35,438 bases of DNA, from positions 10,487-45,924 of the forward strand of contig DJFR01000001.1 in NCBI GenBank assembly GCA_002432545.1, given 5' to 3'. A program made the translations under genes and the position numbers. This document shows, piece after piece, positions 6,625 to 15,000 of the stretch (position 1 is the first letter of the stretch; each line of letters begins with the position of its first letter). This DNA comes from Flammeovirgaceae bacterium UBA5867. GTDB taxonomy: Bacteria > Bacteroidota > Bacteroidia > Cytophagales > Cyclobacteriaceae. The notes under the pieces were generated by a model, which had not been told where the DNA came from, ran no database searches, and saw only the letters and a list, made by a program, of their open reading frames with translations.

Positions 6625-7827
6625 ATGGACCTTCGATCGCACTACCCTTTCTGGCTGTTAAAACATGGCATTGTAAAAACATATCCATCGCTCAATGATT
6701 CTATTCTAACTGAGGTTGTAGTAATGGGTGCCGGTATAACCGGTGCTATTGTTGCGTATTACTTGTGTCGTGCAGGGTTTAAAGTAACGATTGTTGATAA
6801 ACGACATATAGGGCAGGGCAGTACAGCCGCAAGTACGTGTCTGCTGCAATATGAAATCGATACGCCCCTGCACAAGCTGATGGACATTGTGGGAGAAGGA
6901 AACGCTGTGCGCAGCTACGAGCTGTGTTTACAGGCTATACACAAGCTTCATCGCATTGCATCAAACTTTAAGCATGTTGAGTTTATAGCCAAGCCTAGTT
7001 TTCAGTTTGCATCTTTCGGGAAGGATATAAAGGATCTCGAAAAAGAATATGCCCTGCGCAGAATACACGGTATATCTGAAGTACAATGGCTTGATGAAAA
7101 AGATATACAGGATAAATTTACCTTCAAGGCTCCTGCCGGTATACTTTCGCGCGATGGTGCACAGATGGATGCTTACCGGCTTACACATTCACTGATACAT
7201 TCGGCCATGCGAAATGGTTTACAGGTATACGATGGTACCGAAATAGTAAACATTAAACACAACAAACGTTCAGTGCAATTGAATACGAATGCCGGACATA
7301 CTATTACCGCACGTAAGCTCATAATTTGTTGTGGTTATGAATCACAAAACTATATTCCGAAGAAAGTTGAAGAATTATATTCTACCTATGCTGTTATCAG
7401 CGAGCCGTTCGAGCAAGGTAAATTCTGGTACAAGAACAGTCTTATATGGGAAACAGCGACACCCTATCTATACCTGCGCACAACATCGGATAACCGAATC
7501 TTGATCGGTGGTAAAGACGATAAGTTCTATAATCCGGATAAGCGCGATGCCAAGTTGCCGCTAAAGACGAAGCAGCTCCAGCACAGCTTTAATAAACTTT
7601 TCCCGGTGATAGATTTCAAATCTGATTTCGAGTGGGCCGGTACATTCTGCAATACAAAAGATGGTTTACCATATATCGGCTCCATCCGGCAGCGGCCCAA
7701 CACCTATTTTGCTTTGGGGTTTGGTGGCAATGGTATTACGTTTAGCGAAATTGCAGCAACGATAATTACAGACCTGCTAAGCGGAAGAAAAAATAACGAT
7801 GCTCCCATATTCAGCTTTACACGATAG
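6625..7827 (+). CDS. FAD-dependent oxidoreductase (DAO/OrdL-like)
   Basis: The 400-residue protein belongs to the D-amino-acid oxidase-type flavoprotein family. The FAD-binding G-A-G-I-T-G motif is at residues 35-40, followed by the I-V-D-K acidic end of the second strand and the G-Q-G-S-T-A-A-S loop. The C-terminal G-L-P-Y-I-G and F-G-G-N-G-I-T-F-S motifs close the flavin site. Residues 1-30 precede the usual fold start. Such enzymes (YurR/OrdL/PuuB-like) oxidise amines or amino acids; the substrate cannot be read from sequence. It is the last gene of the 4240-7827 operon, 24 bases after the YihY gene, an unusual partner for stress proteins. Confidence 0.85.
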   Translation: MDLRSHYPFWLLKHGIVKTYPSLNDSILTEVVVMGAGITGAIVAYYLCRAGFKVTIVDKRHIGQGSTAASTCLLQYEIDTPLHKLMDIVGEGNAVRSYELCLQAIHKLHRIASNFKHVEFIAKPSFQFASFGKDIKDLEKEYALRRIHGISEVQWLDEKDIQDKFTFKAPAGILSRDGAQMDAYRLTHSLIHSAMRNGLQVYDGTEIVNIKHNKRSVQLNTNAGHTITARKLIICCGYESQNYIPKKVEELYSTYAVISEPFEQGKFWYKNSLIWETATPYLYLRTTSDNRILIGGKDDKFYNPDKRDAKLPLKTKQLQHSFNKLFPVIDFKSDFEWAGTFCNTKDGLPYIGSIRQRPNTYFALGFGGNGITFSEIAATIITDLLSGRKNNDAPIFSFTR

Positions 7828-7926
7828 AATGCGTGCGAGCGTAGAAAGGATTGCTCATCTGAACAATCACAGATTCACTACTATAGCTTTTTCTCAGGCA
7901 TTGTAATTTATTCTACAGTATATAGT

Positions 7927-8340
7927 ATGAAGGCGATTAAAACTATATTGATCGTTGCTATAACCTTGTGTTCGATAGCGTGCTATAGCCAGACTGATAA
8001 AATACAGGACAAAGATTCTGTAGATATTGCATTGGAGCGCGAAGTGATTTCAAAATCGTTAATCCAGATTCGCGATACTATAAATCAAACAATACGAACA
8101 CTGGATGATAAGCGCATGATGGTATCGCCCAAAGCAAAACATCCTATTGACAAGGCAACCCGTGAACTGCTTCAGCATCGCGATCGTATCGAAAAAAGTA
8201 TTGAAGATATGGTACGCTCCGGCAAAAACTGGAATATCAATTCCATGACACGCATTAAAAATTCAATACAGGATACAAGGCGTGAATACCAACGAATATA
8301 CCTGGAGATAAAGCCGTATCTTTCAGCGACAAAATCTTAA
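7927..8340 (+). CDS. Small exported protein of unknown function
   Basis: The 137-residue product has a signal sequence (MKAIKTILIVAITLCSIACY, then S-Q-T-D). Cleavage after Y-S-Q by signal peptidase I fits the Bacteroidota pattern; a lipoprotein reading at the I-A-C cysteine is less likely because position -3 is serine. The mature part is charged and helical, with I-R-D-T-I-N-Q-T-I-R-T-L-D-D-K in the first half and R-R-E-Y-Q-R-I-Y-L-E-I near the end, probably a short coiled coil in the periplasm. I recognise no family. It lies 99 bases after the FAD oxidoreductase and may be cotranscribed. No terminator is seen before the convergent MATE gene. Confidence 0.75.
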   Translation: MKAIKTILIVAITLCSIACYSQTDKIQDKDSVDIALEREVISKSLIQIRDTINQTIRTLDDKRMMVSPKAKHPIDKATRELLQHRDRIEKSIEDMVRSGKNWNINSMTRIKNSIQDTRREYQRIYLEIKPYLSATKS

Positions 8341-8455
8341 ACGGCTGCTGGCTTCTGGCTTCCAGTTACTGGAGAAACGCAAGGGGTACAAATATATACT
8401 TGTGTGCTTCTATCGGCATGAAGAATGAGACCGGCCGTTTCCTGAATACATACCA

Positions 8456-9793
8456 TCAAATCTTTTTGTTTTTCCATTTACCAGAGCGCAGGTATAGGTA
8501 GGCCATGGAGAACATTGATATCCAGTATACCCATTCAGAACCCCAGCCCCAGGTGATGGGAAGATCTAAATATTCCAGCACGATGTAGCAATACACGCTA
8601 TAGACAACAATGGTGATCAGCTCAATTGTAAGGTTAACCACCGTGTTGCCGGTTCCGGTAACTGCATTTAGCCAGACGGTTCCAAAAGACATGAACAAGA
8701 GTGCCAGGGATACCACACGCACTACAGGTATAGCTTCCCGTATAAATTCATCGCCTTGGCCATAGAATGACAGGAACCACTCCGGAAATATATTGAGTAT
8801 AATAAAGATGAAACTGGATATAGCGAAACTTATGCCGGCAATACGTTTGATCAATGCAATAACTTCGTCCTGCCGCCCCTGCCCGATAATGTTACTCACC
8901 ATGGTATTGGTGGTAGAAGCAAACGCCCATGAAAATATACCGAACAATCCGAAGATGTTACGCATGGTGTTGGATATAGCCAGCGCGCGTGCACCATGGT
9001 GTTCAATCAGTATATAAAAATACTCCCAGCTTGCAATGCTGATAGCATACTGCGCTACCAGTGGAGAAGACTGCACCAGTATAATTCTGAACATGGAAGC
9101 ATCAAACGTAGCCTGGCTGAAAAACGCAAATTTACGGTGCATGCCTTTCAGGTGTATAACTACATAGATTACCAGCAGGCCAAGTCCTTCGGCAATGATG
9201 GACGCGTATGCGGCACCATTAAAGCCAATCTCCGGAAAGCCGAACTTGCCATAGATAAAAGCATAATCGAAAAATATATTTGCCACCGCTTCACTCAACG
9301 TGCCCCATACCAGGAACTTGGTTTGGTTTGTGCCCACCAGCAAGGCATTGCGCATAACATATAGGTATAGCAGCGGCAAACCCCAGATGCGTATGCGCAG
9401 AAAGTCAACCGACATTTCTGCTATAGCAGGATCGTGAATAACAGCACGCAGAATAGAAGGAGCCAGGGTATAGGTAGTAAGAATACCAACACCCGAAACA
9501 GCGACAGCCACCCATATACCATGAAAGAACAACCGGCCTATTTCCTGTGGAAGATTTTGTCCGGCCCTGCGTGCTATCAACGCCTGCAGGCCATTGTTCA
9601 ATCCGTTACCGATAACCGCGAAGATGAGATAATATACACCGGTAATTCCCGCGCAGGCGAGCGCCTTTTCGCCCAGGCCGCTTAGAAAAATATTGTTTGT
9701 AATAAAGTTGATCTGGGGCACCAGCATAGCCAGCGTTATCGGCATGGCCATTCCCAAAATCTGCTTATAACCGGTTTGTAATTTTAATTCCAT
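8456..9793 (-). CDS. MATE family efflux transporter
   Basis: The roughly 445-residue protein has twelve predicted membrane helices in two homologous halves. It opens with the typical G-Y-K-Q-I-L-G-M-A-M-P-I-T-L helix and contains the first-half G-L-N-N-G-L-Q-A-L-I-A-R-R-A-G-Q loop and the second-half S-W-A-F-A-S-T-T-N-T-M-V-S-N-I-I-G-Q-G loop that mark the MATE fold. Such proteins export cationic drugs or metabolites using Na+ or H+ gradients; the substrate is unknown. I chose the ATG at 9793 (M-E-L-K-L-Q) because it directly precedes the first helix; an ATG at 9835 would add 14 hydrophobic residues not usual for the family. Convergent with the small exported gene. Confidence 0.9.
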   Translation of the reverse strand: MELKLQTGYKQILGMAMPITLAMLVPQINFITNNIFLSGLGEKALACAGITGVYYLIFAVIGNGLNNGLQALIARRAGQNLPQEIGRLFFHGIWVAVAVSGVGILTTYTLAPSILRAVIHDPAIAEMSVDFLRIRIWGLPLLYLYVMRNALLVGTNQTKFLVWGTLSEAVANIFFDYAFIYGKFGFPEIGFNGAAYASIIAEGLGLLVIYVVIHLKGMHRKFAFFSQATFDASMFRIILVQSSPLVAQYAISIASWEYFYILIEHHGARALAISNTMRNIFGLFGIFSWAFASTTNTMVSNIIGQGRQDEVIALIKRIAGISFAISSFIFIILNIFPEWFLSFYGQGDEFIREAIPVVRVVSLALLFMSFGTVWLNAVTGTGNTVVNLTIELITIVVYSVYCYIVLEYLDLPITWGWGSEWVYWISMFSMAYLYLRSGKWKNKKI

Positions 9794-10081
9794 GTAGAGA
9801 AAGGGCACCAAAAATATCAAAATGTTTCTCCCCAAAAGGGAATATTCTATTAAAAAAGCCTCTATATCATTGCTATACAGAAATAATTCGAGGTCCGTTC
9901 CACCGAAAGATATTTTATACTTTGGTCTGTAACAGTAATGTTATTCTGTTTGTATAGCATAACCGGCAGATGGACAGTTCTTATTACCGGTATTGCCATA
10001 AAAAGTTTGTCGCCACGTATACAGGTGCTTTAAACATTCTGCCACATGTAGCGTTTGTATAGAATCAGCACGCGTAACGGT

Positions 10082-10099
10082 AAACGGAGTAAACCGTTT
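10082..10099 (+). promoter_or_regulatory. Candidate operator: inverted repeat upstream of the -7 element
   Basis: AAACGG (10082-10087) and CCGTTT (10094-10099) are perfect 6-base half-sites separated by 6 bases, with their centres about one helical turn apart. The element ends 4 bases before the -7 element, where a bound repressor would block RNA polymerase. It may explain regulation of the downstream receptor, for example by iron or another ligand; the regulator is not identified. Confidence 0.45.
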
Positions 10100-10103
10100 C
10101 CTT

Positions 10104-10111
10104 TATCTTTG
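10104..10111 (+). promoter_or_regulatory. Bacteroidota -7 promoter element of the TonB receptor
   Basis: TATCTTTG matches the Bacteroidota sigma-factor consensus TAnnTTTG in every fixed position. Transcription would start only some 10-15 bases before the ATG at 10132, giving a very short leader. A clear -33 TTG is not present at the usual spacing. Confidence 0.6.
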
Positions 10112-10131
10112 CCGCTGAAAAAAATACCCAA

Positions 10132-12300
10132 ATGAAAATGAGACCTACCTGTTTACTCCTGTTGGGAGTACTCTGCAGCGCGCCATTGTTCGCACAGGAA
10201 CAAAAAAACGAAGAAGATCTTTACGAATTGTCGCTGGAGCAATTGATGAATGTACCCATCAACTCAGCTTCCAAAAAAGATGAAACACTCTTTGATGCGC
10301 CACTCTCCAGCTATACTATAACACGTTCTGAAATAGACAAAGCCGGTTCTTCCAGCATTATGGAAGCGTTGCGCCTGGCACCCGGAGTAATTGTACGCGA
10401 ACAAACCAACGGTGTATATGATATTCACATTCGTGGTTTTGATAACGCCATGCGCTATACGCCACAACCTTTCAGTAAGTCTAATCTTACTACACTGGTA
10501 ATGATTGATAACCGCCCGGTGTTCAACAACAACCTGGGAGGTACATTTTGGGAAAGTCTGCCGATTGATATCAATGATGTAGAGCGCATCGAGATTGTAC
10601 GCGGTCCGTCTGCACCTTTGTTCGGGCCGAATGCTGTAACAGGTGTGATCAACATTATTACCAAGCGCATGGCAACACAAACGGTATATACCAATGCCAA
10701 TGTGCAGTACGGTACCGATACGCGTATAGCGAATGGCTCTTTCGGGTATCGCACAAGCGATAAATTCAGTTTTATAGTCTCCGGTAATTATCAGGATCGC
10801 GATCGTTACGATGACACATACTACTCTATACCGCAGCAGCAATTTGTAGATCCGGTTACACTCTTCACTAACACCTCACAAAATCCGCAGGCTTCTGCCA
10901 ATAATCGTTATCCGAATCGCGATCGTGCTCTGAACAAGTGGGGAGCGAATGGTTTTATAACCTATAAACCGAATGAAGATGTTTCGCTTGACCTAAGCCT
11001 GGGCTTGCAGAAAGATGAAGTACAAAAAGTTTTCCTGGGTGTGCAGGGTGGCTCAACACAGCTCACATACTTTACTACCAATAAAGCTGATTCACGCTAT
11101 GCAAATTTGTCGGCCCAGCTATACGGGCTTCATATTCGCACCTCGTATGTAGATGGATACGACAATATAAATGTAGGGAGTAACCCGAGTCAGTATGATT
11201 ATACAACCTTTGATGCCACGGCTGAATATGGTATAAGCATTGGCAAGAACAACACCATAACACCGGGTATAAGTTACCAGCTTGTAGACTATACCGATGC
11301 TCCATATGTAAATCCGGATCAGAATGTTTTCGGTTTTCTGAATGCAAATCGTTCTATAAACACATGGGCAGGTTTTATTCGTACCGATATAAATCCATCC
11401 GAGCACTGGCGCATCATGGCCGCTATACGTGCCGATAAATTCTCGACACCGGATAAGACCCGTGTGGCCTACGAACTGGCAACGACCTATAAGATCAACG
11501 AACATCATTTGGTTCGCGCAGCGATTACCCGTTCGAACAGCGGATCATTTATCGGTAATACATACCTCGATGTTTCGATCAACACAGGTATACCGACAGC
11601 ACCTACTGTAAAACAGATTGGAAACACAGACCTTGCTTTACTCACCGTAGAAATGTACGAGCTTGGCTATCGTGCGCAACTCAGCGATGCACTTCAGCTT
11701 GATATAGATATATTCAGACAGACGATGGATGACCTCTCGGCTATCGTGCTGAGCGAACTGCAACCCACACAGTTACCGCCTCCGTATCCTGCCGTGGTTC
11801 CTAAAACGTACCAGTTTCAGAATATACCAACGAGCTTGACACAACATGGTATTACGCTTTCGCTGAACTATGTGCCGAACGAAAAGATACAGGTGAAGCC
11901 TTTTGTAACGGTTCAGAAAACAAAGACAGAAGATTTGTTGTCGGAATATAATGCGCCTGATTTCAACCCGACCTATAGCGATTCTGATCACGAAAACACA
12001 CCCTCATGGTATGGTGGTTTTTATTGTAACTATAAAGCATCGTCTAAATTCAATATTAACCTGAGCAGCTATACCTATGCCAGTCATAACCAATACGACT
12101 ATGCCGACCGAACCGGCACCGGAAGTCTGGGTGAAATTGACAGCAAGTTTTTGCTGAATGCCAAAATCAGTTATACCCCGGTAAAACCCGTAAGCGTTTT
12201 CTTTAGCGGCCGCAACGTGTTGAACAGCGATAGCCGCGAGTTTTATGGTACGGATAAAACTTCGGGCATCTATATGATTGGAGCAACGCTGAATCTCTGA
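10132..12300 (+). CDS. TonB-dependent outer-membrane receptor
   Basis: The 722-residue receptor has a signal peptide ending L-F-A-Q (residue 22). An acidic lead with L-S-L-E-Q-L-M-N-V-P-I and a plug domain at about residues 45-180 follow (A-P-L-S-S-Y-T-I-T-R-S-E-I; I-H-I-R-G-F-D-N; V-E-R-I-E-I-V-R-G-P; G-V-I-N-I-I-T-K), then a 22-strand barrel. It lacks the N-terminal carboxypeptidase-like domain found in the receptor at 24016, and the L-S-L-E-Q-L lead is typical of receptors for iron complexes or vitamins rather than SusC-type glycan importers. The barrel ends G-A-T-L-N-L without the usual terminal aromatic. It has its own promoter, candidate operator and terminator, so it is a stand-alone regulated gene. 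Substrate unknown. Confidence 0.92.
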   Translation: MKMRPTCLLLLGVLCSAPLFAQEQKNEEDLYELSLEQLMNVPINSASKKDETLFDAPLSSYTITRSEIDKAGSSSIMEALRLAPGVIVREQTNGVYDIHIRGFDNAMRYTPQPFSKSNLTTLVMIDNRPVFNNNLGGTFWESLPIDINDVERIEIVRGPSAPLFGPNAVTGVINIITKRMATQTVYTNANVQYGTDTRIANGSFGYRTSDKFSFIVSGNYQDRDRYDDTYYSIPQQQFVDPVTLFTNTSQNPQASANNRYPNRDRALNKWGANGFITYKPNEDVSLDLSLGLQKDEVQKVFLGVQGGSTQLTYFTTNKADSRYANLSAQLYGLHIRTSYVDGYDNINVGSNPSQYDYTTFDATAEYGISIGKNNTITPGISYQLVDYTDAPYVNPDQNVFGFLNANRSINTWAGFIRTDINPSEHWRIMAAIRADKFSTPDKTRVAYELATTYKINEHHLVRAAITRSNSGSFIGNTYLDVSINTGIPTAPTVKQIGNTDLALLTVEMYELGYRAQLSDALQLDIDIFRQTMDDLSAIVLSELQPTQLPPPYPAVVPKTYQFQNIPTSLTQHGITLSLNYVPNEKIQVKPFVTVQKTKTEDLLSEYNAPDFNPTYSDSDHENTPSWYGGFYCNYKASSKFNINLSSYTYASHNQYDYADRTGTGSLGEIDSKFLLNAKISYTPVKPVSVFFSGRNVLNSDSREFYGTDKTSGIYMIGATLNL

Positions 12301-12321
12301 TCTATTTCACAAAAGTATTTG

Positions 12322-12366
12322 GGTACAAAGGCTCGCTGCATTCAGCCAGTCTTTGTACCTTTTTTG
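12322..12366 (+). terminator. Rho-independent terminator of the TonB receptor gene
   Basis: GGTACAAAG (12322-12330) pairs with CTTTGTACC (12351-12359). An inner GGCT/AGCC extends the stem, and seven T follow. It starts 21 bases after the stop codon. Confidence 0.92.
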
Positions 12367-12458
12367 TTTAAGACGGTATAATTTTTTGTTCTTACAATAA
12401 GAACGAGCCGGGGCCGTCTACCCGAGGAGTTGTTTGATTTAGGACAACACATATTTGC

Positions 12459-13499
12459 ATGCTATATCTTATTCTGATTTTACTTTTATCCATACCACTG
12501 GTTATAATATTGGTAGGCTTTGGCTTGTCGGCCCCGCGTTATAAAGGTCCGGTGAGCGATCATTTTGATGGAAAGAAATTCATTAATCCCGGTGGGATAA
12601 AGGGGAAAGGATTAGAAGATGTTTTGAAATGGATGCGCGAACGCCAGCGCGGTCCGTGGCAGGAACAACGTCAGCCTGTTGCAGGCGATAAACCACGGGT
12701 ACGCATCGAACAGGGTATACGCATTACGTTTATCAATCACACCAGCTTTCTTATCCAGACAAACGTGCTGAATATATTGACTGACCCGGTATATAGTGAA
12801 CGGGCAAGTCCGTTTTCATGGGCCGGTCCCAGGCGGATGCGCGAACCGGGAATTCCCTTTGAAGACTTGCCGCACATCGATTTGGTGCTGCTCAGCCACA
12901 ATCACTACGATCACCTCGATATACGTACCGTTAAAAAACTTGCTCAAAAGTTTAATCCTAAATTTATAGTGCCGCTGGGTGTAGGTGCGTTTCTGAAGCA
13001 ATCCGGTATCAATATATATAGCGAGTTAGACTGGTGGCAGGAGACACGTATAAATAGCGATGTTGCCGTGCAGGCATTACCTGCGCAGCATTTCTCCGGG
13101 CGCGGCCTGCTGGATCGTGATGCTACGCTATGGTGCGGCTACCTGCTAAAACGAAGTGATGGAAATATATACTTTGCCGGAGATACCGGTTACAATCCGT
13201 ATACTTTTAAAGAAATTGGTGAACGATGTGCGCCAGTAAAAGCTGCATTGATACCAATTGGCGCGTACAAGCCGCAATGGTTTATGTCGCCTATACATTG
13301 CTCTCCGGAAGAAGCAGTGCAGATTCATGAAGACACCGCCTCATCGTTCAGCATCGCTACACACTTTGGTACATTTCCGTTGGCTGACGATGGTAAAGAT
13401 GACCCAGTACATGATCTGGCGCTGGCGCTTTCGCGATCCCACAAAGCTTATAAACCTTTTATAGTACCGGTAGAGAGCAAAGCGATTGATATAGCGTAA
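12459..13499 (+). CDS. MBL-fold metal-dependent hydrolase (NAPE-PLD/UlaG-like), membrane anchored
   Basis: The 346-residue protein has one N-terminal membrane helix (residues 2-22) and a metallo-beta-lactamase domain. The first metal motif is H-N-H-Y-D-H at residues 147-152. Further ligands are visible in Q-H-F-S-G-R-G, F-A-G-D-T-G-Y and T-H-F-G-T-F. The D-P-V-Y-S-E-R-A-S-P and G-A-Y-K-P-Q-W segments are typical of the N-acyl-phosphatidylethanolamine phospholipase D-like branch, so a lipid or phosphodiester substrate is plausible. The UlaG lactonase branch is the alternative. The catalytic domain probably faces the periplasm or the membrane surface. It stands alone between a terminator and a convergent gene. 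Confidence 0.85.
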   Translation: MLYLILILLLSIPLVIILVGFGLSAPRYKGPVSDHFDGKKFINPGGIKGKGLEDVLKWMRERQRGPWQEQRQPVAGDKPRVRIEQGIRITFINHTSFLIQTNVLNILTDPVYSERASPFSWAGPRRMREPGIPFEDLPHIDLVLLSHNHYDHLDIRTVKKLAQKFNPKFIVPLGVGAFLKQSGINIYSELDWWQETRINSDVAVQALPAQHFSGRGLLDRDATLWCGYLLKRSDGNIYFAGDTGYNPYTFKEIGERCAPVKAALIPIGAYKPQWFMSPIHCSPEEAVQIHEDTASSFSIATHFGTFPLADDGKDDPVHDLALALSRSHKAYKPFIVPVESKAIDIA

Positions 13500-13541
13500 A
13501 AGCTCACAACACTACATCTATATAGTATGTGTTGCTGTTGA

Positions 13542-14537
13542 TCAGTTAAGCTTAAGCTCGGTCTTTAACCCGCGAATGTTGTTAAGAAGAGCCTGATCCC
13601 ATGTAAGGTCAGCATCCCACTTGGTGCCGAGAAATACATTGCCGGAATCAATGTGCTTAAAGTATATTTTATATACCGGTGTGCTGGAAGGTATATTCTT
13701 GAGTTGCTGGTGAGCTGCTTCCGGGTATGTAACTGATACCAATGCAGTTTCGGATGGTGTTACCGGGTATCCCAATACTTCTTTTAGAGCAGAACCTCTT
13801 CCCTGCACAATGCAGAGTACATAGAGCGAGCCTTGCTTGCGTAATTCTTTTTCGGTGAGCGCAGGGTCGGTAAGTTTATACTTCAGCGGGTAATTGTTCT
13901 TGAAGATTTCTTCGAGTTGTTTATCAAGGGCTTCATCACCAAAGCGTGGCACTGCAAGCGGATCAACTTTCAGATCGATAGCAAAAAATTCATTGCGCTT
14001 ACCCATGATCGGGTTCACAGTCGGCCCGATTTCAGGCAGATCGTTGATAAGCAGATTTTGTTTTTTCTGAACACTCGATGCTGTGCGGTAAAGCGTTTTC
14101 AATAATTCGGTGAGAACAGTATTTGAAATTGTCCAGGCAGCTTGTTTGGCATCAACAATAGTCTCTTTCCCATTATAGGTTGTAAGAATTAACCGATAGC
14201 CTGTATCTTTCTTTTCCAGGAAAGCGAGGTTGGTTATCTCACGCTTGTTCAGCATATCTGCATACGCACGTGTTATATCTTTTCCGGCCATGAGTATATC
14301 CAGCCCATAATATACAATCGCATCAATGCCGGTGCGCTGAAAATATTCCTGTGTGTCTTTAAGTTCTTTCTCCGTAAGCCGGTAATCATAAAATACAACC
14401 GAGCGCGTGCTCAGTAATTTTTCAGGCAGAGCACCGGAAAGATTCAACTGATCCATCCAGTTTGTATCGCGAAAATAACTCTGGGCAGATACCTGAATGC
14501 TGACAAACAAAAGAATGATCAGAAAACGAATTTGCAT
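13542..14537 (-). CDS. Exported protein of unknown function
   Basis: The roughly 331-residue product has a clear signal peptide (MQIRFLIILLFVSIQVSAQ), starting at the ATG at 14537; an upstream ATG at 14564 would put nine polar residues before it. The mature part looks like two alpha/beta modules. The first (about residues 40-150) contains V-V-F-Y-D-Y-R-L-T-E-K-E-L and L-T-T-Y-N-G-K-E-T. The second (about 185-300) has L-Y-V-L-C-I-V-Q-G-R-G-S and a tail mentioning G-N-V-F-L-G-T-K-W-D. I recognise no family or catalytic motif. It is downstream of the Rieske gene on the same strand, about 80 bases apart, so cotranscription is possible. It probably works in the periplasm. Confidence 0.8.
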   Translation of the reverse strand: MQIRFLIILLFVSIQVSAQSYFRDTNWMDQLNLSGALPEKLLSTRSVVFYDYRLTEKELKDTQEYFQRTGIDAIVYYGLDILMAGKDITRAYADMLNKREITNLAFLEKKDTGYRLILTTYNGKETIVDAKQAAWTISNTVLTELLKTLYRTASSVQKKQNLLINDLPEIGPTVNPIMGKRNEFFAIDLKVDPLAVPRFGDEALDKQLEEIFKNNYPLKYKLTDPALTEKELRKQGSLYVLCIVQGRGSALKEVLGYPVTPSETALVSVTYPEAAHQQLKNIPSSTPVYKIYFKHIDSGNVFLGTKWDADLTWDQALLNNIRGLKTELKLN

Positions 14538-14616
14538 AGTATAGTATTCGGGTCTTTGAACCACAGCTTCTGTTTATGGGAAGCGAGTAAAAAACGAAAA
14601 TAGGTATTAATCTATT

Positions 14617-14937
14617 TTAAATGCCAATAAAAAAACCTGAATCGTCTGATTTAACCGGGAAGGTTTTTAAATCAGGAGATGACGAATCACAAGCCTGTCC
14701 GCTTTTCAATTGAAACCGATAGCCGTGCCACGGGCAGATGATCTCACCCAGGTAATTTACCTGACCTTTGCTGAGCGACTCCCCGTTGTGTGAGCAGGCA
14801 TCCTGCACAGCCATAAAATTTTCGTCATGCAGCACCAGGCAAATACGTTTACCATAGATAACGAGTAGCTGAGGTTTGTCCGGTAAAATCCGCTTGCGTG
14901 CTTCTGTCTCGTTCGAAAAGATTTTAACCCATTCCAT
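14617..14937 (-). CDS. Rieske (2Fe-2S) domain protein, ferredoxin type
   Basis: This compact 106-residue protein consists of one Rieske domain. The iron-sulphur ligands are C48-x-H50 (A-C-S-H-N-G-E-S-L) and C68-x2-H71 (C-P-W-H-G-Y-R-F), 17 residues apart, as in the family. There is no signal peptide or membrane helix, so it is a soluble cytoplasmic electron carrier like those serving ring-hydroxylating dioxygenases or NirD-type reductases. No oxygenase or reductase gene is nearby, so the partner is unknown. It is divergent from the M20 amidohydrolase with a 63-base gap. Confidence 0.93.
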   Translation of the reverse strand: MEWVKIFSNETEARKRILPDKPQLLVIYGKRICLVLHDENFMAVQDACSHNGESLSKGQVNYLGEIICPWHGYRFQLKSGQACDSSSPDLKTFPVKSDDSGFFIGI

Positions 14938-15000
14938 AATATTTGCGGTTGGTTGCCAAATCGATAATCAATATATTGTCCGGATCTAAAGCCATTCCCT

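Larger units (their letters stand above)
9794..10131. promoter_or_regulatory. Divergent control region between the MATE and TonB-receptor genes
   Basis: No gene is visible. The right end carries the receptor promoter and an inverted repeat, described separately. A 10-base direct repeat, GTTTGTATAG, occurs at 9948-9957 and again at 10053-10062, exactly 105 bases apart, and may be a pair of regulator sites or part of promoters. I could not place a clear leftward promoter for the MATE gene. Confidence 0.5.

Noticed and set aside
7978..7983. Lipobox reading of the small exported protein at 7927
   Set aside because: Position -3 is serine rather than leucine or similar, and a normal cleavage after Y-S-Q fits better; not excluded.
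10264..10842. 192-codon frame antisense to the TonB receptor
   Set aside because: It is fully inside a well-supported gene on the other strand and shows no domain pattern; the same holds for the other antisense frames in the window.
13507..13534. CAACAC/GTGTTG inverted repeat between convergent genes, considered a terminator
   Set aside because: The stem is only 6 bp with a long loop and no T tract on either side.
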